Shown here: piece after piece, positions 54,045 through 62,720 of the stretch | Layout: each line of letters begins with the position of its first letter | How positions within the stretch are numbered: position 1 is the stretch's first letter | Origin: GCA-2401155 sp045047085 | GTDB taxonomy: Bacteria > Pseudomonadota > Alphaproteobacteria > Rhizobiales > Rhizobiaceae | Assembly: GCA_045047085.1 (NCBI GenBank) | Contig: JASFYT010000077.1 | Coordinates: 35,758-99,757 of the forward strand | DNA length: 64,000 nt | Reading direction: 5' to 3' | The notes under the pieces: model-generated | What the model was told of the DNA's origin: nothing | Databases searched by the model: none | What the model saw: only the letters and a program-made list of their open reading frames with translations | Position numbers and translations under genes: made by a program

Positions 54045-54806
54045 ATGTCTGACCCAAAGATAACGCCTACACCCAAACGTAGAAAGCGAACCCCGCGCTG
54101 GATTCGTAATACCGGTCGTTTCGTTTCCGAAGGACGATGGACTGCGTCCGTCGTTGCGACCATTGCAATTTGGTACTTAAAGCTGGTCTACCGCACCAAT
54201 AAGATCGTCGCAGAACCGGCAGACGTTCTGGAAAAGATAAAGCCGTTGCAGCCGATCATCACGGCGGTATGGCACGGACAACATATTTTGATCCCCGCCA
54301 TTCCAATCGGGATAAATGCATCGGTGATGATTTCCAAAAACCTTGATGGGGAAATCACCGCGCGCGTGGCAGAGCATTTTGGTAATCAAACCATTCGCGC
54401 ATCCGGCGGCAGGGATCAAAAGCAGACTATAAAAAAAGGTGGCATTACGGGATTTCTGGAAATGCTGACAGCATTGAAGGAAGGTCGTAATGTGGTCCAG
54501 ACAGCAGACGTTCCCAAAGGCACACCACGGCGGGCTGGTCTGGGGATTATATCCCTTGCACAAAGATCTGGACGGCCCATCGTCCCGCTTGCAATTGCTT
54601 CCAGTAGGCGGCATGTTTTCAGCAAGGCTTGGGACCGGGCAGCACTCAGTTTGCCTTTTGGCACGACGGGTATCTGTGTCGGCGAATTGATTTACGTACC
54701 CGCAAATGCGAGCGCAGATGAATTGGAACTCTGTCGGATGAAACTTGAAACCGTTTTAAACGATACAACTGCACGCGCCTATGCGCTGACGGGGGTGCCT
54801 GAGTGA
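54045..54806 (+). CDS. DUF374 lysophospholipid-acyltransferase-like protein
   Basis: The 253-residue protein resembles DUF374 acyltransferases. It has a hydrophobic N-terminal segment (about residues 34-46), an AVWHGQHILIPA stretch with the catalytic-like His, and TADVPKGTPRRAGLG where the usual DGPRGP is found. It probably transfers an acyl chain to a lipid A-type acceptor at the inner membrane; substrate is inference from position before waaA and lpxK. It ends four bases into waaA. Confidence 0.85.
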   Translation: MSDPKITPTPKRRKRTPRWIRNTGRFVSEGRWTASVVATIAIWYLKLVYRTNKIVAEPADVLEKIKPLQPIITAVWHGQHILIPAIPIGINASVMISKNLDGEITARVAEHFGNQTIRASGGRDQKQTIKKGGITGFLEMLTALKEGRNVVQTADVPKGTPRRAGLGIISLAQRSGRPIVPLAIASSRRHVFSKAWDRAALSLPFGTTGICVGELIYVPANASADELELCRMKLETVLNDTTARAYALTGVPE

Positions 54807-56113
54807 GTAACGTACTGGCAAAAGTTACCCTTCAGACCTATCGCATTTTGGGGTCCATTATCTATCCTTTCATGGGCCCAATTTTGGTACTGCGTGCTCA
54901 AAAGGGGAAAGAAGATCGTGAGCGTCGATATGAACGCTACGGTTATCCCAGCGCCAGAAAACCCAAGGGGCCAATCGTATGGTTTCACGCGGCAAGTGTG
55001 GGCGAAGCACTCGCTGTCATCCCGCTGATCCAGCGTGTGAATAAGCTGGGCATCAATTCAGTAATCACCACGGGCACGGTGACATCAGCAGAGATTGTTA
55101 AAAACCGGCTACCAAAAGGTGCATTCCATCAATATGTGCCACTGGATTTGAAACCGGCGGTGAAGCGATTTCTCGATCATTGGAAACCGGATCTTTCGGT
55201 ATTTACCGAATCTGAAATCTGGCCGATGACCGTACTTGAACTCGGCGCGCGCCGTATTCCTCAGGTTCTTGTTAATGCACGAATGTCGGATCGCTCATTT
55301 GCGAGATGGAAAAAAGCACTACCGCTTGCAGGCGCCCTGTTTGATTATTATTCCCACGTGATTGCCCAGTCTGAAATCGATGCTGAGCGGTTTCGTATCC
55401 TTGGCGCAAGGCCGGTAGTGGTTTCTGGAAATTTGAAAGTGGATACGGAGCCGTTACCTGTTGTTGGCGATGAATTGGAACGGGTTTCTAAATTGATCAA
55501 TGGCCGCCCGTGCTGGGTAGCGGCCAGTACCCATAAAGGCGAAGAAAAAATTGCCTGCGAAGTTCATACCACCATCGCAGATCGAATTCCCGATCTATTA
55601 ACCATTATTGTCCCAAGACACCCGGATCGTGCCGATGACATTGCCGCTGAAATGAAAGAGGCTGGATTGAAAGTTGCACGCCGCAGCCACAGTGAAGAGA
55701 TAAAACCCGATACTCAGATTTATCTCGGCGACACAATCGGTGAAATGGGGCTTTATTTTCGTTTGGCAAGTGTCGCATTTATCGGCAGAAGCTTGGTGGG
55801 AACGGGAGGACAGAACCCTTTGGAGCCCGCGATGATTGGAACCGCAATCATTTCTGGGAAACATGTACACAATTTCCGGGACGCCTACCGAAACCTGGTG
55901 AAATCAGGCGGAGTGCGTATGGTAGGTGACGAAAAAATGCTGGCCGATAATGTGGAATATTTGCTGAAACACGAAGACGGGCGCGAGCGGATGGTTGAAG
56001 CTGCCAAACAAACCGTGGATGGCATGCGCGGTGCCCTAAATGCAACAATACATGTACTTGATTCCTACACATTCCCGCTCACGGTCAAGCGGGATCTCGA
56101 GGGGATGGAATAG
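54803..56113 (+). CDS. waaA: Kdo transferase WaaA (KdtA)
   Basis: This 436-residue GT30 enzyme adds 3-deoxy-D-manno-octulosonic acid to lipid IVA. An N-terminal membrane anchor (about residues 12-32) precedes WFHAASVGEALA (60-71, with the catalytic Glu68). The C-terminal half contains WVAASTHKGEE and FIGRSLVGTGGQNPLEPA, the donor-binding region. The start is a GTG overlapping the preceding stop. It sits in the lipid A cluster with lpxK. Confidence 0.95.
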   Translation: MSNVLAKVTLQTYRILGSIIYPFMGPILVLRAQKGKEDRERRYERYGYPSARKPKGPIVWFHAASVGEALAVIPLIQRVNKLGINSVITTGTVTSAEIVKNRLPKGAFHQYVPLDLKPAVKRFLDHWKPDLSVFTESEIWPMTVLELGARRIPQVLVNARMSDRSFARWKKALPLAGALFDYYSHVIAQSEIDAERFRILGARPVVVSGNLKVDTEPLPVVGDELERVSKLINGRPCWVAASTHKGEEKIACEVHTTIADRIPDLLTIIVPRHPDRADDIAAEMKEAGLKVARRSHSEEIKPDTQIYLGDTIGEMGLYFRLASVAFIGRSLVGTGGQNPLEPAMIGTAIISGKHVHNFRDAYRNLVKSGGVRMVGDEKMLADNVEYLLKHEDGRERMVEAAKQTVDGMRGALNATIHVLDSYTFPLTVKRDLEGME

Positions 56114-57147
56114 TGGCAATGGATGAAGCCCCCGATTTTTGGTGGGGCAAGGCAAACTGGCAGGCATGGGCACTCGCTCCGCTCGCATATCTTTACGGCA
56201 AAGGTGCAACGCAACGCATGGCACAAGTGCCTGCGGGTAGCGTCGATGTACCGGTAATTTGCATTGGCAATTTCATTGCAGGAGGGGCCGGCAAAACGCC
56301 CACCGCTCTCCATTTGGCAAAATTTGCGATGTTAGCCGGACTAAAGCCAGGATTCCTGTCGAGAGGGTATGGTGGTGGGGTTACCATCACCACACTGGTC
56401 GATTTGGATCGACATAATGCCCACGATGTGGGGGATGAACCGCTATTACTGGCACAGCTCACAACCACCGTGGTCTCAGTCAATCGTTTGGCCGGTGCAA
56501 AAATGTTGGTTCAACAAGGTTGCAACCTAATTATTATGGATGACGGTTTTCAAAACCCGCAATTGCAAAAAGATTATTGTCTGGTTGTGGTCGATGCCGA
56601 ACGTGGTATCGGAAATGGTTTCTCAATGCCTGCTGGCCCTTTGCGACTACCCCTAGCAGCACAATTATTGAAAGCGGACGCAATTTTGGTAATTGGTGAT
56701 GCGCCCGGAGCCAATAGTGTTATTCGCTTGGCGGCACGCGCTGCAAAACCAGTGTTTCAGGCAAAGTTAAAAACAATCAACAAGGCTGCGTGGAAGGGCA
56801 AACAGGTCATCGCCTATGCTGGTATCGCCAACCCGCAAAAGTTCTTTGATTCCTTGACCGATGCCGGAGCAGAGGTAGTTGAAGCCATACCATTCGGCGA
56901 CCACCACGCCTATAGCGAAGAAGAAGCGCAAGAATTAATCAACAAAGCAAAATTGCGCCAAATGATATTGGTCACTACGTCCAAAGATAAAGCCCGACTG
57001 AAGAGCACCCACAAGCACTTGATGCGGCTGAACGAGGTTTCGAATGTAATGAATGTGGGACTGGTGTTCGACGAACCCAGCACCCTGCAACGCATCATCC
57101 GTGAAGCAGTTGCCAGTTCAAAAATACGCATTTTGGGGAAACGCTAG
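56113..57147 (+). CDS. lpxK: Tetraacyldisaccharide 4'-kinase LpxK
   Basis: The 344-residue kinase phosphorylates the 4' position of the lipid A precursor. Walker A is GNFIAGGAGKTPT (52-64), and the following SRGYGG and LIIMDDGFQNPQLQKD motif are typical. An N-terminal hydrophobic segment anchors it to the inner membrane. The GTG start overlaps the waaA stop by one base; an ATG two codons later is possible. Confidence 0.95.
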   Translation: MAMDEAPDFWWGKANWQAWALAPLAYLYGKGATQRMAQVPAGSVDVPVICIGNFIAGGAGKTPTALHLAKFAMLAGLKPGFLSRGYGGGVTITTLVDLDRHNAHDVGDEPLLLAQLTTTVVSVNRLAGAKMLVQQGCNLIIMDDGFQNPQLQKDYCLVVVDAERGIGNGFSMPAGPLRLPLAAQLLKADAILVIGDAPGANSVIRLAARAAKPVFQAKLKTINKAAWKGKQVIAYAGIANPQKFFDSLTDAGAEVVEAIPFGDHHAYSEEEAQELINKAKLRQMILVTTSKDKARLKSTHKHLMRLNEVSNVMNVGLVFDEPSTLQRIIREAVASSKIRILGKR

Positions 57148-57221
57148 AAAAGACTTCATTTTACAACAAGCACAACTTTTGTTAAATGATACGTAGTTTA
57201 TGAGCACAGGTAACGAGTACA

Positions 57222-57425
57222 ATGAACCGATTTGAAAGTCCGGGTTCCGGCGAAGCAAAAGTCAGATATATGGATGGCGACTATCACGTGGTTCTGCCGG
57301 GTGCATTTGTGATCTGTGCCATTACAGGAACGCCAATTCCACTGGAGGAATTGAAATATTGGAGCGTGGCGCGTCAGGAAGCCTATCTCGATGTCATCGC
57401 TTCGCTAAAAGCTGAGACTGAATAG
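57222..57425 (+). CDS. DUF2093 protein
   Basis: The 67-residue protein matches DUF2093: KVRYMDGDYHVVLPGAFVICAITGTPIPLEELKYWSVARQEAY is the family core, spanning about residues 13-55. The ATG at 57222 is 74 bases after lpxK. The function is unknown; it commonly follows lpxK in Hyphomicrobiales. It is convergent with mutL, ending two bases from it. Confidence 0.88.
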   Translation: MNRFESPGSGEAKVRYMDGDYHVVLPGAFVICAITGTPIPLEELKYWSVARQEAYLDVIASLKAETE

Positions 57426-57427
57426 TC

Positions 57428-59233
57428 TTACCTGCCAAACAATCGCTCAATATCTTTCAGGCTTAATTCGATGTAGGTCGGACGCCCGTGATTGCACTGG
57501 CCAGCATTGGGCGTAACTTCCATCTGCCGCAGCAAGGCGTTCATCTCATCCCCCTTCAGCAGACGGCCCGAGCGTACGGACCCATGACAGGCCATTGTAG
57601 CAGCCACAAATTCCAGCCTATCTTTCAATCCGTCAGAACTTCCCCATTCAGCAATTTCATCGGCAAGATTTCGGATCAATTCTCCAGCATCTACTTCGCC
57701 CAGCATTGCAGGGGTTTCGCGAACAGCAATAGCCCCGGGGCCAAATTGCTCAATCGAAAGCCCTAATTGTTGAAGCGCTTCTGCGTGCTGCACAAGGCGG
57801 TTCACATCTTCTTCGGGCAAATCAACAACTTCAGGAATAAGCAGAATTTGCGAAGGTATCCCATTCTCCATGCCTACTTTCAGAGCTTCATAAACAATGC
57901 GTTCATGGGCCGCGTGTTGGTCAACAATCACCAGCCCGTTCTCTGTTTGTGAAACGATATAATTTTTGTGCAATTGCGCTCGTGCCGCACCCAAAGGATG
58001 ACGCGTATCTGCAATTTGCGCCTCATCCACAGCGCTCATGCTGCCACTAGGTGCTGCAAAGGGGCTGCTTTCGTGTGAAAACTCCGCTTGCGCTTCGTGG
58101 AACCCATTTGGTGTAGAATCCGGGCGATAGGCAGACTGTTTCCAGTCGAAATTAGCGTTGCCCGCTCCCTGATATGAAGAATTACTTTTCTGCCCGAATT
58201 CTCCTGGCTTGAAGGCCTTCATAATACCGTCGGTGCCCTCACTGGAAGCCAGATGCCCCGCTTGTGCGAACGCTTGTTTCAGCGAACCGACAATCAGACC
58301 TCGAACAAGACCTGGATCTCGAAAGCGCACATCAGTCTTTGCCGGGTGCACATTAACGTCGACAAAATGCGGATCAATATCGATAAAAAGCGCCAGTACG
58401 CCGTGACGACTATGAGCAAGGAAATCCGAATAGGCCCCGCGCACCGCACCGAGCAATGACTTGTCTTTAACTGGCCGCCCATTGACGAAAAAGAACTGGT
58501 GCAGCGCATTACCGCGATTGTAAGTTGGTAGGCTGGCAAAACCGCTGAGGCGAACATTTTCACGCGCGGCATCAATCTCCAGCGCGTTCTCTCCAAAATT
58601 TTTACCCAGCACCTGATTGATACGTTCCAATCTACTGGCCGGTGCATATTCCAGTTGTGAACGGTCACTGCCACGAATGGAAAAACGAATTTCTGGAAAG
58701 GCCAATGCCATACGTTTGAATATCTCAGTGATCGCATTGGTCTCGGCGCGATCGGTTTTCAAAAATTTCAGTCGGGCAGGGGTTGAATAAAAAAGATCGG
58801 ATACTTCCACCACACTGCCTTTGGAAAGAGCCGCAGGCGATGGTCCTTCAATCTTGCCACCAGTAACTTTGATCTGCCAGGCATGAGGCTCATCCACCCT
58901 GCGCGTGGTGATCAATAGTCGCGATACCGACCCGATTGATGGCAGCGCCTCGCCTCTAAATCCGAGCGTTTTGATATCCAGTAGATCTTCCGAGAGCTTC
59001 GAAGTGCAATGACGTTCAACAGAAAGTTCTAGGTCTTCGCGGCTCATGCCGCCGCCATCGTCGGATACTTTGATCAGGTTCTTACCACCCGCAGCCGTCA
59101 CCACATCAATGCGGCTGGCACCGGCATCAACGGCGTTCTCGATCAATTCCTTGACGACGCTCGCAGGCCGTTCCACCACTTCGCCGGCAGCGATCTGGTT
59201 GATAACAGATTCTGATAATCGAATAACATGCAT
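57428..59233 (-). CDS. mutL: DNA mismatch repair protein MutL
   Basis: The 601-residue protein links mismatch recognition by MutS to strand removal. The GHKL ATPase motifs are intact: ELIENAVDAGA, VSDDGGGM and TLGFRGEALPSIG in the first 100 residues. The C-terminal half carries the endonuclease motif DQHAAHERIVYE, matching DQHA-x2-E-x4-E, so this MutL likely nicks DNA itself, as expected where MutH is absent. A Ser/Pro/Asn-rich linker joins the domains. It is monocistronic. Confidence 0.96.
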   Translation of the reverse strand: MHVIRLSESVINQIAAGEVVERPASVVKELIENAVDAGASRIDVVTAAGGKNLIKVSDDGGGMSREDLELSVERHCTSKLSEDLLDIKTLGFRGEALPSIGSVSRLLITTRRVDEPHAWQIKVTGGKIEGPSPAALSKGSVVEVSDLFYSTPARLKFLKTDRAETNAITEIFKRMALAFPEIRFSIRGSDRSQLEYAPASRLERINQVLGKNFGENALEIDAARENVRLSGFASLPTYNRGNALHQFFFVNGRPVKDKSLLGAVRGAYSDFLAHSRHGVLALFIDIDPHFVDVNVHPAKTDVRFRDPGLVRGLIVGSLKQAFAQAGHLASSEGTDGIMKAFKPGEFGQKSNSSYQGAGNANFDWKQSAYRPDSTPNGFHEAQAEFSHESSPFAAPSGSMSAVDEAQIADTRHPLGAARAQLHKNYIVSQTENGLVIVDQHAAHERIVYEALKVGMENGIPSQILLIPEVVDLPEEDVNRLVQHAEALQQLGLSIEQFGPGAIAVRETPAMLGEVDAGELIRNLADEIAEWGSSDGLKDRLEFVAATMACHGSVRSGRLLKGDEMNALLRQMEVTPNAGQCNHGRPTYIELSLKDIERLFGR

Positions 59234-59291
59234 GTCGCTGATTCCTTCACCTCTAACAATAGAGGTAGGTCAGCTTGTTGCAAAACAGATT

Positions 59292-59645
59292 TTAGAGATA
59301 AATCACCACAATGCCTGCGAATATCAGGGCGACGCCAATGAAATAATTGAACGTCAAGGTTTCGTTTAATAACAAGTAACCCAATATCGGAACAATGATG
59401 AATCCCGATGCCATAAACGGATAGGCTTTCGAAAGGTCGACCCGGCTAAGCGCTATCACCCATAAGAAGGAAGCAAACGCATAAAGCATTCCAGCAGAAA
59501 TAAAATACGGGTCAAAGGCAATGGACCACAAGTCCTTTCCCATATTACCAGAAACATTTCGACCAGCCATTTTGAACAAAAACTGACCAAAGGCGATCAT
59601 CACCGGAACGATAATCAACAAAGCGAGGTCTAGGCGCATATTCAT
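59292..59645 (-). CDS. SMR/EamA-like small membrane transporter
   Basis: The 117-residue protein has four hydrophobic segments (about residues 5-20, 45-63, 71-90 and 98-117) and an SLSKAYPF-like SRVDLSKAYPFM stretch, as in small multidrug-resistance and ArnE/ArnF-type flippases. It directly overlaps the GT2 gene stop by four bases, so a role in moving a lipid-linked sugar is likely. The substrate is unknown. Confidence 0.78.
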   Translation of the reverse strand: MNMRLDLALLIIVPVMIAFGQFLFKMAGRNVSGNMGKDLWSIAFDPYFISAGMLYAFASFLWVIALSRVDLSKAYPFMASGFIIVPILGYLLLNETLTFNYFIGVALIFAGIVVIYL

Positions 59646-60601
59646 GATTTTGGCATCCGTTGTTGTGCCAGATTATAAAACATTCGTTTTGTCTCGGCCC
59701 GGGAGCGACAAAGGGAATCAAGGATCACGCCTGCCGTCAACACCAAACTGGATACAATCATGATACCAGTGCACAATAATGCGGTGGGAAGACGTGTCAC
59801 CAAGCCTGTTGCAGCATACTCAAACAGCAAGGGCAGTGCGATAGAAACCGCCAAAACAATACCCATGATAGAAAAATAACCAAAGAAATAGAGAGGTTTA
59901 TATTCTTTCAGCAAAATGATGATGGTCTTTAGAATACGCAACCCGTCTCGCACAGTTGAAAGCTTGCTTTCCGAGCCTTCGGGCCGGTCTTTATAATGAA
60001 ACGGAATTTCTGCAACCGGCAGGCGTAATTGGGTTGCGTGAACCGATAATTCTGTTTCGATTTCAAAACCGCTGGAAACCGCTGGAAAGCTTTTCACAAA
60101 GCGCCGGGAAAAGGCGCGATAGCCAGAAAAAATATCGGAAAATTCGCGGCCAAATAAACCATTGTAAAGCACATTGAACATCTTGTTGCCAAATGCGTGA
60201 CCGGCACGCTCATGCTTTTCGGATGCTTCTGCGCGGGCCGCAACCACCATATCCGCACTCTCAGAAGTCAATTTTTCCACCAATACGGGAGCTTGTTTGG
60301 CGTCGTAGGTGTCATCGCCATCGACCATGACATAGATATCGGCTTCGATTTCAGAAAACATCCGCCTCATGACATTGCCCTTACCGGCACGTCGCTCATA
60401 TCCAACCACAGCACCAGCTTTTTTGGCGATTTCCGCAGTATTGTCTGTAGAATTATTGTCATAGACATAGACGGTGCAACCGGGCAGGGATTTTTTAAAA
60501 TCCGTCACAACCTTGGCGATTGTAATGGCTTCGTCCATGCAAGGAATAAGAACTGCAATTTCTTTATTTTTCAAAGCAATGTTTTTTGCCACGTTTTTCA
60601 A
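59642..60601 (-). CDS. Glycosyltransferase family 2, polyprenyl-phosphate sugar synthase-like
   Basis: The 319-residue protein has a GT-A domain with VLIPCMDEAITIAKVV, YDNNSTDNTAEIA and the DxD-type MVDGDDTYDA (about 92-101). YRAFSRRFVKSFPA follows, then two C-terminal hydrophobic segments (about 240-262 and 270-292). This layout fits dolichyl/undecaprenyl-phosphate sugar transferases such as DPM1/ArnC/GtrB. It is the first gene of a pair with the SMR-like protein, divergent from the STT3-like gene. Confidence 0.88.
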   Translation of the reverse strand: MKNVAKNIALKNKEIAVLIPCMDEAITIAKVVTDFKKSLPGCTVYVYDNNSTDNTAEIAKKAGAVVGYERRAGKGNVMRRMFSEIEADIYVMVDGDDTYDAKQAPVLVEKLTSESADMVVAARAEASEKHERAGHAFGNKMFNVLYNGLFGREFSDIFSGYRAFSRRFVKSFPAVSSGFEIETELSVHATQLRLPVAEIPFHYKDRPEGSESKLSTVRDGLRILKTIIILLKEYKPLYFFGYFSIMGIVLAVSIALPLLFEYAATGLVTRLPTALLCTGIMIVSSLVLTAGVILDSLCRSRAETKRMFYNLAQQRMPKS

Positions 60602-60707
60602 CCCAATTTCATCCAGTTGCCGGTATCATAGGGCTAATCTGTAAAATAAAAATTAATGTTGAGGGAATAGAAGCGAATTAATAAACCATGATCAAGGCCT
60701 TCTCATT

Positions 60708-62555
60708 ATGAATTCCAATCCGCCAAAACAGACATATTCTCTGCTCAAAATCATAGTTTGGACATTGCTGTTCCAGCTTGCATGGAACTGGGGCCGGGTT
60801 ATCCCGGTAATGATGCAGGGACAATTGGCAGGCCCGGATGATTTTCTGCGTTTGCACCAGGTGCAAAACTGGATGGCAGGTCAGAGCTGGTATGATATTT
60901 CCACCACAAGAATGTTTCCACCCAATGGAGCAGACATCCACTGGTCCAGATTAGTTGATGTACCGATCGCTGGTTTGATCTGGCTGTTGGATATCATTTT
61001 TGATACGAAAACAGCGACCCGGCTCACAACCGTTATATGGCCTTCAATCCTTTTGGCGGCGGTAGTTGTCGTTCTGACGCTAATCTGTGATCGCCTTATC
61101 AAAAATTACAACCGCCTGCTACCGATGTTATTTGCAGTATTGTGCGTCAGCTCGATTGCCCAGTTCGTTCCCGGAAGGATTGATCATCACAATGTGCAAA
61201 TCCTGTTGTTTTCCCTGACTATTCTGGGGTTTGTCAGCCGAGAGACATTCTGGGGCGACTATTTGATGGGCTTTGCGATGGCCTTCTCAATTTCAATAGG
61301 GCTGGACACCGCTGCCCTCATCCTCATTATTCTGGCTTATCTCGGTTATGAATGGGCAATCGGTCACGACAAGAAAGGCCGAGGGCTGGTGAAGATTGCA
61401 ACTGCCATCTCCATTTCGACACTTGTGTTATTCCTTCTGAATTTTGACCCCGCTACCTATCTATATGCTCTTGATAGCCGCTGTGACGCTAATTCAGCGT
61501 TCTACGTCAGCGCATTACTGCTACTCTCCGGGGCATTCGCACTGTTGGCACTATCATCACGATGGCTGAGCAATGAAAGCCCGGTGACGCGTTTCATGAT
61601 ACGGTGTGCAGCAGGTGGCGCAGTTAGTATCGGCGCACTTTTGGTGCTGTGGGTATTCTTCCCCGATTGTGCAAACGGTCCATACGGTGCCCTGAGCGAT
61701 GAAGCCAAAACCAGATGGCTTTCCAAGGTAGCTGAAGCGGCTTCACTGAGAGAAGCGTTGGAGAGGCTCCCAGCCGAATGGCTTGGAACCGTCGGTTATC
61801 TGTCCGTCATATTGCTCGCTGGGCTTTATGCACTATTTCAACCCAAATATTCCAACTCTAAATTGGTCGCTCTATACGTGTTGTTATTGGCATGCGCGTT
61901 GGGAACCATTTGGCAAATTCGGGTTCTTCGAATTGGCATTTACATGTCCATCCCGTTCTGCGTCATCATCGCGGACATTTCCTGGAAGTTTTTGATCAAA
62001 CGATATGCAGATGCCAAACCGCTGGCCTATGGACTGCAATTATTGGTGACGTTAGTACTAGTTTCCGCCACATGGACATGGACAGGACGGTTGTTTCTTG
62101 CTGACGGTCCAACGGAGGCAGAAAAAATCACTTCTTCGCAAGCCTCAAAATCTGAACCCTTCAAGCGGAATACGGCCAGCCAATGTTTTGCCGATAGTGA
62201 CTACGAATATCTTTCAAGCCTTCCGGTTGGCATTGTTATGACAGATTTGTATTCGGCAACCACAGCACTTGTCCATTCGCCACACACTGTCATTTCCGGG
62301 CCATACCACCGAAATGAGCGTGGTATTCTCGACGTGTTGGATTTTTTTGGTGCAGACATCAAGATATCAAAGGCGCTCGCCGATAAATACAAATTGGATT
62401 ATGTCAGTTTTTGTATGAATTCGGCGGAGAAAATGCTGAAAGCCTACCCAGAGGCCCAAATGATAATTGGCTTCAAAGAAGGCAAATTACCCGACTGGTT
62501 GAAAGAAATTTCGCCATCAGGCAGCCCAACGAAAGTGTTGAAAGTTCTGCGTTAA
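60708..62555 (+). CDS. Polytopic membrane protein, STT3/GT-C-like glycosyltransferase candidate
   Basis: The 615-residue protein has about 11 hydrophobic segments and a C-terminal periplasmic-type domain from about residue 480. Three early features resemble GT-C enzymes of the STT3/PglB kind: PDDFLRL in the first loop (43-49), FPPNGADIHWSRL (70-82) and PGRIDHHNVQ (155-164). I do not see a WWDYG motif, so it need not be a protein glycosyltransferase. The late stretch HTVISGPYHRNERGI is shared by several rhizobial GT-C-like proteins by my recollection. With the divergent GT2 and SMR-like genes it may transfer a lipid-linked sugar. Confidence 0.65.
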   Translation: MNSNPPKQTYSLLKIIVWTLLFQLAWNWGRVIPVMMQGQLAGPDDFLRLHQVQNWMAGQSWYDISTTRMFPPNGADIHWSRLVDVPIAGLIWLLDIIFDTKTATRLTTVIWPSILLAAVVVVLTLICDRLIKNYNRLLPMLFAVLCVSSIAQFVPGRIDHHNVQILLFSLTILGFVSRETFWGDYLMGFAMAFSISIGLDTAALILIILAYLGYEWAIGHDKKGRGLVKIATAISISTLVLFLLNFDPATYLYALDSRCDANSAFYVSALLLLSGAFALLALSSRWLSNESPVTRFMIRCAAGGAVSIGALLVLWVFFPDCANGPYGALSDEAKTRWLSKVAEAASLREALERLPAEWLGTVGYLSVILLAGLYALFQPKYSNSKLVALYVLLLACALGTIWQIRVLRIGIYMSIPFCVIIADISWKFLIKRYADAKPLAYGLQLLVTLVLVSATWTWTGRLFLADGPTEAEKITSSQASKSEPFKRNTASQCFADSDYEYLSSLPVGIVMTDLYSATTALVHSPHTVISGPYHRNERGILDVLDFFGADIKISKALADKYKLDYVSFCMNSAEKMLKAYPEAQMIIGFKEGKLPDWLKEISPSGSPTKVLKVLR

Positions 62556-62643
62556 CCCAAAACACTGTGCACAAGCGATTATTGTGTTCACCCCCCTATG
62601 CAATTTACCAAGAGCGTGGTATCCACCCTTGTCAAATCAACAT

Positions 62644-62685
62644 GTTTGGCAGTCTCCCAAAATACCTCTGCCAAACCCGCTTTTT
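62644..62685 (+). terminator. Inverted repeat and T-tract before guaB
   Basis: GTTTGGCAG (62644-62652) and CTGCCAAAC (62668-62676) are a perfect nine-base inverted repeat with a 15-base loop, followed after four bases by TTTTT. It may terminate the upstream gene. It lies 36 bases before guaB, so it could also be a leader element or operator of guaB. Confidence 0.45.
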
Positions 62686-62720
62686 CACACAGTAGGGGAT
62701 TGGCGTCAGCCAAATATGCC

